NCBI RefSeq assembly: GCF_905220365.1
Contig: NC_061130.1
Coordinates: forward strand, 1,743,501-1,807,500
Source of the DNA: Vanessa cardui
Taxonomy: Eukaryota > Arthropoda > Insecta > Lepidoptera > Nymphalidae
Length of the DNA stretch: 64,000 nucleotides
Direction: 5' to 3'
In this document: piece by piece, positions 24,517 through 37,670 of the stretch
How positions within the stretch are numbered: position 1 is the first letter of the stretch
Layout of the letters: each line of letters starts with the position of its first letter
The notes under the pieces: model-generated
Seen by the model: the letters and a program-made list of their open reading frames with translations, nothing else
The model's database searches: none
What the model was told of the DNA's origin: nothing
Translations under genes and position numbers: made by a program

Positions 24517-24830
24517 ACTCGTTCAAAACTATGGAGAATGTTGTTTAGTACGATATATTTTCAAACTGTGGATTTGTTTCGTGGTGACTGATATGAAAGA
24601 GTTGTAAATCTTTTCAACCTAGCTCTTAGATCTAATTTTTATAAATAATATTCTTTTATAGTATATTTACAAACTTAACTAAATCGATTATTTCTTTACA
24701 TTTTTTTAGAACTGTGTGAAAGTCTGTTTAAGCAGCAACAACCTACTCAGAAGATAATAATAAAATTGGAGTGTCTGTTTGTAATATCAAAATAGCCCTC
24801 TTTTACCTAATGCCACATGCATATATTTTG

Positions 24831-25080
24831 ACGACCTCCACGGTCGAGTGGTGTGTACACCGGTTTTCATGGGTACGCCACTCTGAGGTCCCGGGTTCGA
24901 TTCCCGGCCGAGTCGATGTAGATTACCATTAGTTTTCTATGTTGTCTTGGGTCTGGGTGTTTGTGGTACCGTCGTTACTTCTGATTTCCATAACACAAGT
25001 GCTTCAGCTACTTACATTGGGATCAGAGTAATGTATGTGATGTTGTCTCATATTTATATTTATTTATTTATTTATATATA
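24831..25080 (+). mobile_element. SINE B, best full-length copy
   Basis: Reference copy of SINE B. The tRNA-like head starts GACCTCCACGGTCGAGTGGT (A-box region) and carries a perfect T-arm at 24890-24907 with B box GGTTCGATTCC (24894-24904). These are the internal RNA polymerase III promoter elements. A non-tRNA body follows ('gttgtcttgggtctgggtgt', 'cttacattgggatcagagtaa'), with an AT-rich 'tatttatttatttatttat' tail. SINE B copies lack an ORF and would be mobilised by LINE enzymes. Confidence 0.88.
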
Positions 25081-25189
25081 GACGATACTTATACCAAAAT
25101 ATCATTTTTTACAATTTTTCTTAGTCTATCGAATTCAAACGCGTACAAGTTGGCGGGCACGGCTAGTTCTTGATAAATTTGTGTTCCGA

Positions 25190-25352
25190 CGTCAAAGGTT
25201 AATGAACAAATGGAACCACAGGCACAAGTAGCGTAAGATCTTAGTTACCATGATTAGTAGTACATGGGCAATGTAAGAAATGGCTAATATTTCTTAGAGC
25301 TCCTACCATCAGTACTTCTGTTTTTCCGTCCTCTTACTTATACAATAAAAAA
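25190..25352 (+). mobile_element. Repeat C, degenerate copy
   Basis: 'Ccacaggcacaag', 'taagatcttagttaccatgattagtagtacat', 'gcaatgtaagaaatggctaat' and 'cttatacaataaaaaact' follow repeat C order in + orientation. The copy is old. Confidence 0.6.
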
Positions 25353-25552
25353 CTTAAATATATTTTTAGAAGAATAGATAAACTATGCAATATAAACCGA
25401 GAAAATGTAACGGACATTCAAGATGGTAAAATCAATAACTATTTCTCTAGCATCTATTTTCAGCGGGTTAAAAATCTAAAAACAGATAAATCGGCCGCGA
25501 CCTTTAGCTTTGAGACATTCATGTATAAGATCAAACAATGTATATTTAATAA

Positions 25553-25705
25553 CTAGCCCGATACTCCCTCAGGGATGTTTTTAATAAAGTGGGTATACTT
25601 ACAGTTGCTTCAGAATATGTTTACAGCGATATTATATATATCTTGACCTACTAAAAGATCTTGTCAAAAAAGCAGTGTTAAAAACTTATTACTCATTACA
25701 AGAAG
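25553..25705 (+). mobile_element. LINE internal fragment (tail family E)
   Basis: Same reverse transcriptase C-terminal region as 14940-15080: 'ccctcagggatgtttttaataaagtgggtatacttacagttgc', then the Y-x-Y-[SN]-[DN]-I-[MI]-Y pattern. Frameshifted. Confidence 0.65.
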
Positions 25706-27320
25706 ACTTTAGAGTTTACTTAAAAAAAATCTCTGAAATACTAAAACTAGCTCAACAGCCCGACTTTATTCGATATATATTTAAATTACAAATGACTATT
25801 TAATTCATAATTGTCAAAGGAGTATCCTACAGTTTCCGACATTAGTTTCCATTTATGGTTAGGTAATGTTTCATTTTTGAAGGCAGCGTTAAGCTACAAG
25901 GCCTGTATAACTTTTATATATGCTTTCTCATTAAACGTGCTATCTATAGCTAAGACATTATTAAAAAAATGTACTGATCTTTCTAGAAATTTACCTGTTC
26001 AAGTTTTTAATAAGATCATATCTGAATGGATTTAAATAAAACGTTGATACGGATCGCTTGATGACTTAACATCTAATCAAATAGTTGTCTCGACATTGGC
26101 GGACGACCCAAGGTAAAGTCGCAATATATCGCGATGTGTATATAATATTTCCGAGCTGGAAATAGTTTTAACACCGTTTCCTGGTGTGTGTAAGTTGCTG
26201 GAGTCAAGAACGCCTGGTACGTACTTGCACACCAGATTACGCACTAAAAAATCAGTAGAACCCACTCTATCTCTTTTATCATCACAGAACTGAAGCAATT
26301 ATGGTACTTCTTTTTTGTGCCCGCGTCTCAATCTTTTTACAGAGAGCGTGACTTTTCTTTCATCTGATCGTCTACATCCTTTCTCTTTCATACCTCTAAG
26401 CGAAACCTAATCAAATATAGTTATAGCCATAATAAAGTAATTAAACATTATAAGACATAAATATTTTACAACGTTGTAACGCTTTGATATATTTTTGGAA
26501 AAGGGTAAAGAAAACGGCTATAACCATATAATAAATGTTTATTAAAACCGATACAAAAAAGCGCTGTACTATCGACTTGACCTAAGCCGAAACCGCCACT
26601 AAAAGAGCACCTTTTTACCTAATTTCCTAACCTAAATCACAACGGAACAAAAGACTAAACTATCGTATCCGGCGTTCTAAGCTGTTAAAACGAACGGCAC
26701 GATTTTACTACTTTGGCAATCCTTATTAAGTGATTTGAAGGAGTGCCAATTTGAAAATAGTGAAGCCTGACCCATTAATTACTAGCGGTGTTTTATTCTT
26801 ACAAAAAAATATATTGTGGGTTAATTGTATACATTTAAATACCCGACTATTTTTCTTGTATACTATGAATGATTGTTATTCTGTAAAAAAAAAAACAACA
26901 AAAAAAAACTATATTGTATTTGTGATGATATTAGACTACGTAGATAAATTAGGGTGCAGAAGCCTTCGTAAGTGAACTGATTTATACATAATATACACAC
27001 TCATATATAATAATAACAAAGTTATAGTTGTATTTTTTATAGCTACATTATAATATTTAAAAAAAAATTAAATAAAACCTCATTGAAATACTAAAATAAA
27101 AAAAAAAATTGTAAATTTCGAGTTAATAACAGTGTCTCAAACTAGATTTTTAACTTTTCTTATCTCTATATCAACTTGTATAATTATTACAATCACGTGC
27201 GTACTTCTAATAAAATAATATGTAGTACAACATAAAGGGTACAATGTTTTTAATAAATATTAGAAATATAAAAAGCTGAAGTGACGTTAAAACATACATT
27301 AATTACGTCATGAATAATAA
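25706..27320. other. No gene called
   Basis: Frames at 25811-26035 (+), 26077-26298 (-) and 26751-26975 (+) are 73-74 codons with no motif. The last includes an A-run-derived K tract. Nothing is annotated. Confidence 0.35.
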
Positions 27321-27408
27321 ATGGAATATGTTCCTAAACATTCTCCTCAAAAGGGGTGGGCCTTAGCCTTAGCCCAGCAGTGGGAAATTTAGATGCTGTT
27401 GTTGTTGA
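27321..27408 (+). mobile_element. SINE A, 3'-end fragment with (TTG)n tail
   Basis: 'Atggaatatgttcctaaac', 'ccttagcccagcagtgggaaattta' and the tail 'gctgttgttgttgaataataatg'. It is severely 5'-truncated. Confidence 0.7.
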
Positions 27409-28196
27409 ATAATAATGAAAACGTTTTGATATAAGATGAATGAGTCCTAAAGTCCAAAACTATATAGATTATCATCCGCAATGTTAACTTTGTATTAATT
27501 TAATTCAAGTAAATGAAAAAGCATTCCAGAATGCTTCATGCTGCAATGTATTTCGTTAGACGGTCAGTTGTAATGGACAAAAACGAGGTGTGGTTGGAAT
27601 CGGGATGCATTTTGCGGTCAGTTGACAGTACACGCGAACTTCAAGCCTTTCCGATCGACTTGTTAGTGGCGAACCTTTTTAGGTTGTTAATTTCTTTGAA
27701 CGAAAATGTAATTCGCTTTTTGTATAAACACGATTCTTGTGTTCAGTAAATCTTGTAATGTTTTGTTTAATTATAAATACTTTGTAACAAGATATTTCAA
27801 TATAATTGGATTACTGATTATTAATTTTGGCCAAAAAGTGAAAAATTTGCACTAATACGTCTAAGCCGTAAATATGAACTAAAATATTTCATCTATTTTC
27901 GAGCGTTCAAACGATATGTAAACAGAATTAGCGTATTAATCAGCATCTATTGACATTCATCGGATATTCGGCCAATCAATTTTGGCATTTATGTAAATGA
28001 CATTTGGAGCATATTGGTATAATTGTTTTATCATAATGAAACTTTATTGATACGTTCCGTACGTTTTAGGCTTCAATTCGCATAATAAATCGAGACTAAT
28101 ATTTGGCGTACTATCCTAATGCACCTAATGCATATATTTAAGTGCCAATAGATTTGAAATATTGTGTGCCTGTAACTATATTCAAAATTAAACTAA
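27409..28196. other. No recognisable feature
   Basis: A 78-codon + frame at 27513-27749 stands in slightly less AT-rich DNA, but has no domain, splice signal or conserved motif that I can see. Confidence 0.35.
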
Positions 28197-28306
28197 AGCA
28201 ACAGTCTGTAAATGTTCCACAGCTTGGCTACGGCCATAGATTTCTTAACGATGTTTTCCTGTACGGTCGATTACACGATGAATTATAAACAGGAAATAAG
28301 CACATA
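28197..28306 (-). mobile_element. SINE A with internal deletion
   Basis: The 3' end ('caacagtctgtaaatg..ccac') is joined directly to the middle of the element ('cgatgttttcctgtacggtc..gatgaattataaac'). About 140 bp of body is lost. Confidence 0.6.
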
Positions 28307-29789
28307 CAAACTCAGTGACAAAAGGCTATTTTCGTCCAAAAGGCAGCAAAATCAAAGTAAAATGTTATACAAATATTTTAAAATCAACAGCAATATTAAG
28401 GCGTTAAAATACTAAGTGAGAAAGTAGCAACGGGTGATATTCACGATTTAAATTCCGTTTTACGTTAACGTTCAAGTGAATCCATAAAAGCTAAACTGCA
28501 ATGCAAAGCAGTATGCCAGCTAACCTATTATCTTGTTAGCACTATTACATTTCTAACCTTATAAATCTCTTTCTACACAAACATGGACAAATATTCTCAA
28601 AATGACGTCTCGCTGTCATAAAAGAAGGTCATATGTTCCATCATATCCGATGTATGCAAAATTTACCTCAGCATTATATTAAAAGTTTTGGAACATGTTT
28701 CGAAGTACATTCCGGCAAGCGGGCAAGAATTGTTCTCGTGAGACTTTGGCACAGCATCGGAGTTTTCCAAACGACTTGCGAGTTCCCGAATATAGCGACA
28801 CTTTCGGTTTGGAAAGAAGAGTGTGGTTGTTTTACATTTTGCTTCACCTGAGAAAAGTTCTTTGTTGTGTGCGATCGAGCAGAATTTCATATGCCTTTGT
28901 TTGGATTTCGGTACAACAATCTTCGACGTGATAAACAAAATAATGTGACATTTCTCACCTCGATTTTATTCGAAAAAGATATTACGGTTCATTTGGAAAT
29001 AATAATAAAACATGAATATAGGCTATTTCATGTTATGCTGCAGTTCTAGAGAGTTGAAAGTATATTAAATTATAAGCAAAGTCTAAGATTATATGAACAT
29101 ATTCATGAATATTGCATGATGCTTTAACGAAAAGTTTTTTGTAACGAAAGCAACTTATCTAACACTACGCTTAAAACAAATGAAATACACCGTTTTTTGC
29201 TCATCCATAAAATTCAGAACAAGTTCCCAATACTTCTTAGTTGTTACGGACTTTTGGCTCGGTCAAGTGGGACTTTCCCAAGACGTGAGAATTCATATAA
29301 AGACAAAAGTTTCAAGTTGGCTGATGCTGGAAATCGATATGCTTGATTTTTTTTCCATAAAATTTCGGTTGGAGCTTGGGGAACGGGTAAGCCAGCTCGA
29401 TGGTATTGGTAATAGAACTACGATATCACGTTAACAAGATCAAAATTTTACAAGAAAAATACGTATTTCATAAAACTAACGAAGTAAAAACTCTTTCGAT
29501 ATTCTTTAAAGGTTGTGACCGACAAGTTCGTTTTATTAAAAAGACGTAATATCTGTATTCTTCGCGGTTGGTAGAACATTGGCAATGTCAGGCTTTTGGG
29601 ATCATGGCAACAGTTTGAACAGTTTAAAATTTAATAATAATTTTTCAATACAATGCAATGTATAAACTGAACCGGTTTTTTGGGCAAAAAGCTTAGCTTT
29701 TTAGAAAGAAACGCCTGGAGTTAGGCTCGGGTTCCATGATAGGACGCTAATTACTGTCAATAACAGCATTGTTGTGCAAATGTGTTTAT
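28307..29789. other. No gene called; open island 28620-28940
   Basis: Frames on both strands are open over 28633-28938, up to 91 codons on the minus strand, in slightly GC-richer DNA. None carries a recognisable domain. A further 84-codon + frame at 29180-29434 is also unrecognised. Confidence 0.35.
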
Positions 29790-29936
29790 TTGAAAAGAGC
29801 AACTATGCGAGTTTCTTGCCGTTTCTTCTCGCTAGAAGCTGCTTTCCGAAATGGTGGTAGTATTTGATTATTGACGGTTCAAAAACGCTTCATTGTGAAG
29901 TTTACTTGAATAAAATTGATTTGATTTGATTTAATT
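29790..29936 (+). mobile_element. LINE 3' UTR fragment (tail family E variant)
   Basis: 'Gaaaagagcaactatgcgagtttcttgccg', 'gctttccgaaatggtggtag' and 'tttacttgaataaaattgatttgatttgatttaattt'. The (TTGAT)n tail differs from the TTTTGAT tails of other copies. Confidence 0.7.
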
Positions 29937-31770
29937 TAAAACACGGCATTATAACTCTTTAATAAGGTTTCAATTTTAATTCATATTTAATAAAAACTAA
30001 ACAATTTACGACATTTAATTTTTTCCAGTAAAATATCTTCATGCAATTCCATTTTGACAACAATCTCATACAATCAACCTTTATCAACAGTCTTCATTCT
30101 ATTTGAATAACTAGGCTGATATTATGCCTTAACAGTTCCACATACCAAAGAAAGGCCAAGAATAAATCACCAATGAAAACTATGGATGGTATTACGCCAC
30201 ACCTCAGCATTTTGCCGATTGCTATCGGCTCGCTTATTTCGGGATAGTGTTTTACGATCGGATTAAGTCTTCGATCCAAATTGGACCCGCCTTTATTACC
30301 GAACACATAAAGATGATGGAAAATTCTGCCTAAATTTATATCTTACTCGTACGTTTTCGCTAAATTGGTAAATATCCAAAACTACCTCTTGGATATTAAA
30401 AATATGTATATGTTTGTTGACAGAATTTATGAGGTCATATTTATTAATGTGCTTTTGGTATTTGTTTGTTACAAATATTGTTAATCATATCGAATTACTT
30501 CCAAGTATATATCCTGATAGGCGAGTAGTTTTTTTTTCAAAATTGGAAAATAGATAACTTGTATAAAATTTGCATTTAATAAATGTTTCATTAGAATATC
30601 GTTACAAAGGCAACATTTAAGTATCCCACAGCTGAATTAAGTTCTCGGAAAAATATCTTCAGCATAATCCACGTTGGCTACTTACCCAAATAACAGGCAA
30701 TGCAAAATGTCTTAAGTCTGCATTAGGGCAATAAAGATACCAAGATACTTTATGACAATTTTATGTATATCCCGCGGGATGTTTATTTATCATTTTATAG
30801 GTGTCTAGTACGATATCTAGGAAAGAATACGGTTACATTTTTATTTAACATATGGATTGGATCCTGGAAGATGTTCCAATAAATTTTCTAATAAATTATG
30901 TTTGTGATACTCTTCATCTATACGTGCTATGCAAAAAGTAACCTTTATGATTATTTGCAGTTCAAGCTTGCTTGTTAATTCACAAGCTTCTTAATTTAGT
31001 TTCAGATGTTACAGTGCCTATGTATATGCCTCTTTCAAGGCAGACAGTCAGAATTTCACATTAATAATATTAATACAAATTATATTCTACAGGATCATTA
31101 AGAAAATAATATAACTCATATGTTTAAAGTATCAAATCATCACCTCCGTATTGAAACATATATAAAAGATGAATAAGTCTTGAACTAGTTGCTCTATGTT
31201 ACATTTAAAGATATGTACGTCTTCTGAAATCCTCCTCACATTCCTAATTGCCTACCCACAAAGTAATCGTCGTTCTAGTTCTAACTTGCATTTGAGCAAT
31301 ACAATTTCTAAAGTCTTAGTAAGCCCTGTCGTCAGTTGAAGCGACCTTTGCTCTTTTGCTAATTCTAGAGATAAAGGACATGACCGTAGCCGACGGTAAT
31401 ATCAAAGACTTGAAACTTAATTAGAATGTATATCCCATAATAACGTCTGTTTGATGGAAGAAATAATCAAACTTCTCAAAAGTTTGTTATTGTATATTTA
31501 ATCTTGATAAGTACAATAGATTAACTAACATTGCTGATTTCAAATGAATTGCAAACTTTTTTCTAGAAAAACAATTATCTAAACATTATTTGGGCTATTA
31601 ATTCACTATTCCCTTGGTATACTTTACTCTATTTTTATTTTTTATGACAGGTCAGAATAAAAGATGGTTCGAATAATGGCCAACGAAATTCTGAGAACAA
31701 AACAGTTAGGATTTTCAGTATTTAGACTTCTCGTTTATATTATGATTCCGCACACACTTGCATGCATATG
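29937..31770. other. No recognisable feature
   Basis: About 1.8 kb without a supported gene or repeat. The 70-codon minus frame at 30094-30306 has no motif. Confidence 0.4.
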
Positions 31771-31934
31771 TTATGTGTATTATTCCCATATTTCCTGTGC
31801 AATTTATTTAGAATAATCACCTTGACAGAAATTGGGGAGACATACCAATCGGTTATGTGTATTATTCCCATATTTCCTGTGCAATTTATTTAGAATAATC
31901 ACCTTGACAGAAATTGGGGAGACATACCAATCGG
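31771..31934. repeat. Exact 82-bp tandem duplication
   Basis: Positions 31771-31852 and 31853-31934 are identical by eye, both starting TTATGTGTATTATTCCCATA and ending 'cataccaatcgg'. Two head-to-tail copies without mismatch imply a very recent duplication or an assembly artefact. No coding potential. Confidence 0.9.
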
Positions 31935-32402
31935 TAAACGTTTCTATACAAATGTATACAATAAATAAAAATTACTTAAATGACATGACCTTCATCTGAT
32001 ATTGAAAATTCGTAAAGCGTATATCTATGTAGATCCAATTTAATAACATACACTTTTTTTAGTGTAATTTAAATTTATGTCATATTCCTTCGTGCCAACT
32101 TTGAAAGTTCTAGGTCAACGGGAAAAACCTTTTGCGTGAGTTGCGTGAGTCAGCAACAAAGAAAATACGTTATTTTTTTGCCATATATTTTATTGCATTT
32201 TTTCTTTTCGGCACATATTTTTAGCAGACCATAAGATTATTATAATATATGGAGCTATAACTTGAAAGTAACAACAGCAGTTAGAAGATAAGTAAACAAG
32301 CAACTTGGAATTATACATTGTAAAAAATCCTGTGTTAAAATATGTAACAAATTCTTGCGCACCAATTTTAATAAACGTGACGTATTCATTAATATTCTCA
32401 GG
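31935..32402. other. No recognisable feature
   Basis: AT-rich, with a chance-length minus frame at 32190-32417. Confidence 0.35.
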
Positions 32403-32606
32403 TGATAAGTGCTCCACTTATCACCTGAGCACATTCACCACCACCCATTAACAGTGACACTGTAAAAAATGCCATTCTATTTACCCACATTGTACCCCTT
32501 ACTAACTATCATGCTATGTCCCTTGTGCATTTAATTACATTTGCGATAGAATAACTTATGAGAGGGTTCGACCAAACGGCGGCTTGCACACACTCTGAAA
32601 TATTTA
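32403..32606 (-). mobile_element. Repeat C, degenerate copy
   Basis: 'Cacccattaacagtgacactgtaaaaaatg', 'tgtcccttgtgca' and 'gcggcttgcacacac' follow repeat C order on the reverse strand with many changes. Confidence 0.55.
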
Positions 32607-34925
32607 GATATAATTCAACTACCCATCGAAGATGCGATAAAATAGTCTTAGTAGTTAGTAGTCAGAACTTAATCGCAATTCAAAAACTTACATTGCATTT
32701 TATCACAACGTTTTTGGGTTATCTACACTAAGCCTAATAGCAATCTCATCTACGTTTATGCAAATGTACAGAACGCTGGACACAATGGAGGATTGCGGCC
32801 GATCCAGTGCCAAACCGGCGCCAGGAATCAATTTACAAATTACCTGCTAAGGTTATTTACTTGTCCGTACGAATGTAGATAGCGGACTGCCAAATGTGGA
32901 AGTTGATAGTTATTATCGTCTTGTTTCTTCGAAATTCTCTGCGTGTGAAAGACAAATGCGTCTGCTACGCGACGATTGTCAATATAGCGAAATATTTCCA
33001 CCGTAAAAGAAAGGAAAATGTTTGAACCAAATAAGATAAACAAATTTAGACTACATTTCATTGAATAAAATTAGTAACTAAATTTGATTCAGAAATGTTA
33101 TCAAAACAAAATGCTAACAGCAATTAAATAATAATGTTAATAGATGCTATTGCTTCTGTAATTGAACCTGAAGTCAGTGATAAAATATATAATGATCCAG
33201 AATTTATTGCGAAGTGCGAGCAGTGAATAAATCCTACAGATGTATCTCGCAAAATGATCGGCAATGCATTTGAATGTACTTATATCGCACGTAATAGACT
33301 TGAACATGCGCCAAGGATGCACCAATTGATTATTGATATTGCAATTCTAAATTGGTTTCGAGCTACGAGCACGAAGAATGGGATAAGCTTCTGATTCTCT
33401 TCGGATTTATCAGTTTTCATTTTCTTACTGTATTTGATTTTCCAAATTGTCTTGTCTTGTATACAAGTAAAGATTTTCGATGTCGCAGTTTAATTTTGGT
33501 ATTTTTCCATATTTGATCTGAACGCGTAATGTACATGAGGTCATCAGGTCACCTTATGTTATATGTATTACAACTTCACTGGCTTACGAATCTTTACACT
33601 CGACTACAAAAATATAAAGTGATGGGGTTTTTGGTTTTTATAACGATTGACACTTATGTGAACCAACTAATGCCTACCAGCGTTGATATGTGAATGAATG
33701 AATATGCAGTAAAAGCAACCTGGGAAGAATATAGGTATAATTTCTAAATCCAACCACAAATACAGTAACAAATTATTTTTATTTAAAACGAGGGATGGTA
33801 TGTATGTTTATTTAGTGCTATTTCGCGTGGTATGGTTGCCTCAAATTTTGTTTAACCAGTGAAATTATTAAGGAAAAGCTCTTCAGACATCAAAATAGTC
33901 CCTTTTTGTATACATTATACACAGACTTCGTATAATTAAAATATTCTTGAGTATTTTAAATATGAAACATTTTTACATCATATCTCATTATTTAAACAGA
34001 AAAGATAACACGATTCTCATCTCGTTCGGGTTATTCTACACTACTCTCAGAAAATAGTTTGCCGACAGGAATTTCTTTTGAGTAGCAAATAGCTCAAGGG
34101 AAAAATGTTTTTAGTTATCCGATCCCTTGCGATACTGGGCTCCCTCGGCGCTTAATTAATTAGAACTTAGCGAAATGGACGTTATATTTATTACGAGCGC
34201 GCCTGCGTGCCTCCAAAGAGTTTTTATTTCGCTATCAATGCCCATGGGTAAGCGTTGTTGTAAATATGGAAAATAATTATTTCGTAACAGAAACATAATG
34301 AATGGAAAAATTCAAAGTGTTCCAATCACATTCTGTGAAATAGAAAGATCTCGATATATTTTTAAATATAATAAAAAACAAAAAAGCTTATCAATCTTAA
34401 AATAAACAGTCCATTTTACTTGAGACATTTATCATTGCAGCCTCGAGAATCGTCTAGGCATCAGCCTAAGGTCATCTTAGTAATGTACCTTCCATCTGTA
34501 GGAGGACCTGACCGAAATCAATCACAGCGGCTTATATCAAGCAAGGCCAGATAACTACGCAGGTCATATTATAGTTCACAATTGTCCGAAATTACACACA
34601 TTATATCTATTACCTCGCTCACCTCGTAAGGGAAAGGGAATCTGGCAAGAGTTTGGGAGCAGGACCTTTGCATGGATTTCCAAGATCCATGAGTACACAT
34701 TCGAACGTACAAATTTGAGGCATTAACTCAATATTAAAAAAATCACAATAACTCTTAGCCCGATTTGGAGTTTCAACCTAGTTCTAAAGATTTGTGATCA
34801 GTTTTATACTGAGGCATATTATATCATATTTTCAACACAACGGGTAAGTAAAAATCGTAAATTATTTTAATTATAAGATTTTTTTAAGAGAATCAAGGAG
34901 TTCTGACTCGGATACAATATTGTAC
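32607..34925. other. No gene seen
   Basis: About 2.3 kb without a supported gene. Frames at 32840-33061 and 33137-33325 (minus) are at chance length and lack motifs. Confidence 0.4.
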
Positions 34926-34977
34926 TTTTGCCACCAACCTTGGGAACTAAGATGTTATGTCCTATGTGCCTGTAATT
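34926..34977 (-). mobile_element. Repeat C, short internal fragment
   Basis: About 50 bp, 'gccaccaaccttgggaactaagatgttatgtcc' plus 'gtgcctgtaatt', nearly identical to the middle of repeat C. Both flanks are unrelated. Confidence 0.7.
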
Positions 34978-36640
34978 TCTTAGGCGATACCTTTGTTTGT
35001 AGAAAAGTTTCAAGGTCAAAGAATGCCACGTTTCTGTCTGAAAAAAGGTTTCACTTCGGCCACGTGTATTACGTTTCACGCGCTTTTATTTTGGGCATTC
35101 TCAAATGAATATTTTCAAAATATTTCTGTTAGTAAATAAAATTTATTATAAAAATGCAGTAAAAAATATATCCATAAATGAAAATCCGCAATGTAAGAAG
35201 TGACAGACCAGCGGCTATGAATGTGACGTAAAAGCGCGGTGACCGAATGTAAATCGAGACTAGCGCCAAGGATTTTTCTAGAAATTACGTTAAATTTCAA
35301 TATTCTTTAGTCAGATTTAACCTAGCGTCAGCTTGGGTTACTTTTATCGTCTGAAGGGAGTCGTGTGTCATCTGTTTTATGTCTGCTATCATTACGGATA
35401 AAATAATCATTAGCTAGATATTTATTAATTTAGAAATATATTTTAATATACTCTTTAAATGTAATTTTAAGTTTATCATAATCCAAAATATTCTACTTTT
35501 GAATCTATCTATATCATATATCTATGCATCGAAATAAATAAAGTATACCTTAAATTAAAATATACTACTCATTCCAAGATTTTTATAATCTATTTAATGT
35601 TGTACCGAATAATATATCTTATTTTTCCCATAAGTACATTTAAATATAAAATGATCAATCTCACCAGTTATGTTACTGTCAACTTAAGGTATTCGAATAA
35701 GAATGGTGAGTATTTAAATTAAATTTCAATTGATCTATGTATCTGTATGTGGCACACACAAAGAAAATAATGGTCGCATATCAACAGTGTACTGAGTTTT
35801 TTCAGTTGCATATAATACTGATACCCAGAGCTAAGCAGATAATTTACTACGATAAAGCTCAATTCAAAAAGGAAATAAAAACCCGTAACTTCTTTAATAT
35901 TTCTATTGACCTATGACATTTAAATTTTGTGACTTTTTTTTTAATATCAGGGCGTTAATCTGTGTTGCACGATTGACCTTGAACAGTCGACGTTGATTGG
36001 TCGTTATAAGCGCTCCTCCTATAGGCTTGTACGCCGCACTGTACGCCCCGCGCCACCCGTTTTTAAACGCTGCCAAGAGCTCAACAAACATACATAGGTA
36101 TGTATATAACATATCTCAAAGGTCAAACGTTCGTTTTAAATAAACGATGAAATTGTAATCGTTATACAAATACATACAATATCAATGGACAAATAAATGA
36201 TCAAAATATTCTGTCTGTTAAATTCCTATAAAAATATAAAAGAAAACCGCTGACAATTAACTTCACCCCTGAAATAATCATACATAAAGAATATTATACA
36301 TTTACCTAATTATGATGTTGTAATTCATTTACAAGGGCAAGTAGGGACATATTAGCATTTAAGTTCTCTAGCTTAATTAACAATTTTTATACTCCCAGTG
36401 TATGACATGTCTTACTTTACCATAAGAGATACCATTTGCTAACAGTTTACTTATCACTACGTATAGTACGACAAAGTCCCAAGGTTGTGGCTATATGTCA
36501 GAACGGGATCAAGTCAAAAACTATCAAATGCATTTGCTTGAGGATCACTACTTACTAGCTGTAATGTGACTTAAATATAATTATGATATATGAAATATCT
36601 ACTGGTTTGCGCCGTATAAACAAATAGAACTATGTTTAAT
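34978..36640. other. No gene seen
   Basis: Frames of 61-70 codons (35115-35300 and 35903-36112, minus) are unsupported. The stretch 35975-36065 is locally GC-rich. Its meaning is unclear. Confidence 0.35.
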
Positions 36641-36837
36641 ATACTAAAATATTATAAATGTGAAAGCTACGCTGTCTGTCCGTTTGTCGTTCTTTCACGA
36701 CCAAACCAATGACCAAATTTGATAAAATTTGGCGTGACGCAAATTTAAAATCCAAGGAAAGACATAGGTTACTTATTACCAACCACCTGACAACCACACC
36801 AATAATGCGAGCGAAACAGCGGTCAACAACTAGTATT
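36641..36837 (+). mobile_element. Helitron-like element with CTAG end
   Basis: 'Aatattataaatgtgaaagc', 'ctgtctgtccgtttgtcgtt', 'aaatttggcgtgacg', 'aggaaagacataggttact' and the terminal 'aacaactagtatta' follow an abundant insect non-autonomous family whose 3' end is CTAGT. The hairpin before CTAG is decayed. Confidence 0.5.
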
Positions 36838-36913
36838 AAATAAAAGCTTCATGTAACTATTACACTTGATAGGAAGTATAGCAAGCTATAAATAAAACAC
36901 ACACATTTACATG

Positions 36914-37199
36914 ATGGTAGGGCTTTGTGCAAGCCCGTCTGGGTAGGTACCACCCACTCATCAGATATTTTACCGCCAAATAACAGTACTCAGTATTGTT
37001 GTGTTCCGGTTTGAAGGGTGAGTGAGCCAGTGTAACTACAGGTACAAAGGACATCACATCTTAGTTCCCATGGTCGGTGGCACATTGACGATGTAAAGAA
37101 TAGTTGATATTTCTTACAGCGTCATTGTCTATGGGTGATGGTGACCACTTACCATCAGGTGGCCCATATGCTCGTCCGCCAACCTATTCCATAAAAAAA
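36914..37199 (+). mobile_element. Repeat C, reference full-length copy
   Basis: Best + strand copy of repeat C. The fixed 5' end is 'tggtagggctttgtgcaagc', then GGTAGGTACCACCCACTCAT, 'gtgttccggtttgaagggtgag', 'ttcttacagcgtcattgtc' and GGTGATGGTGACCACTTACC. The 3' end is 'cctattccataaaaaaa'. A fixed 5' end, an A-tail, absence of an ORF, and the target duplication seen around the copy at 48491-48788 mark it as a SINE-like retroposon of about 285 bp. No convincing tRNA, 5S or 7SL head is visible. 'Ggtttgaaggg' only loosely resembles a B box. Confidence 0.85.
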
Positions 37200-37382
37200 C
37201 ATGGAACTTTTAATTATAATATCTGTTTACGATGGAGTGTTCACTCAAAGAGTTACTGTAATCAACGGGCACTCGTTATAATTGAGCTCTTTACACCCAT
37301 TTACAGATTTCACCCACATCAACGTGCGTGACTAGATGTAGCAAACATGACTAAGGGTGACCCATCACTGAGTACAGCGCTA

Positions 37383-37670
37383 AAGTAAGTAAAGTAACAC
37401 CCTGTAAATTTTCCACTGCTTGGAAAGGGTTTGGAACATATTCCACCACGCTGTTCCAATGCGGGTTGGTGGAATGCACATGTGGCAGAAATTCGATGAA
37501 ATTAGACACATGCAGGTTTCCTCGCGATGTTTTCCTTCACCGACGAGCACGAGATGAATTATAAACACAAATTAAGCACATATACATACACATAGTGGTG
37601 CTTGCCTTGGGGTTGAACCCGAAATCGTCGATTAAGATGCACGCGTTCTAATCACTGGGCCATCTCAGCT
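37383..37670 (-). mobile_element. SINE A, copy with small deletion
   Basis: Minus-strand SINE A with an 'aagtaaagtaa' tail. About 24 bp of the 'gctaaggcctcctcttcc' region is deleted ('gcttggaaagggtttgg'). The head is intact to 'gggccatctcagctc'. Confidence 0.85.

Noticed and set aside
24894..24904. Possible tRNA gene (perfect T-arm and B box)
   Set aside because: No acceptor stem or anticodon arm folds, and the sequence continues as SINE B body. The same head recurs in several SINE B copies.
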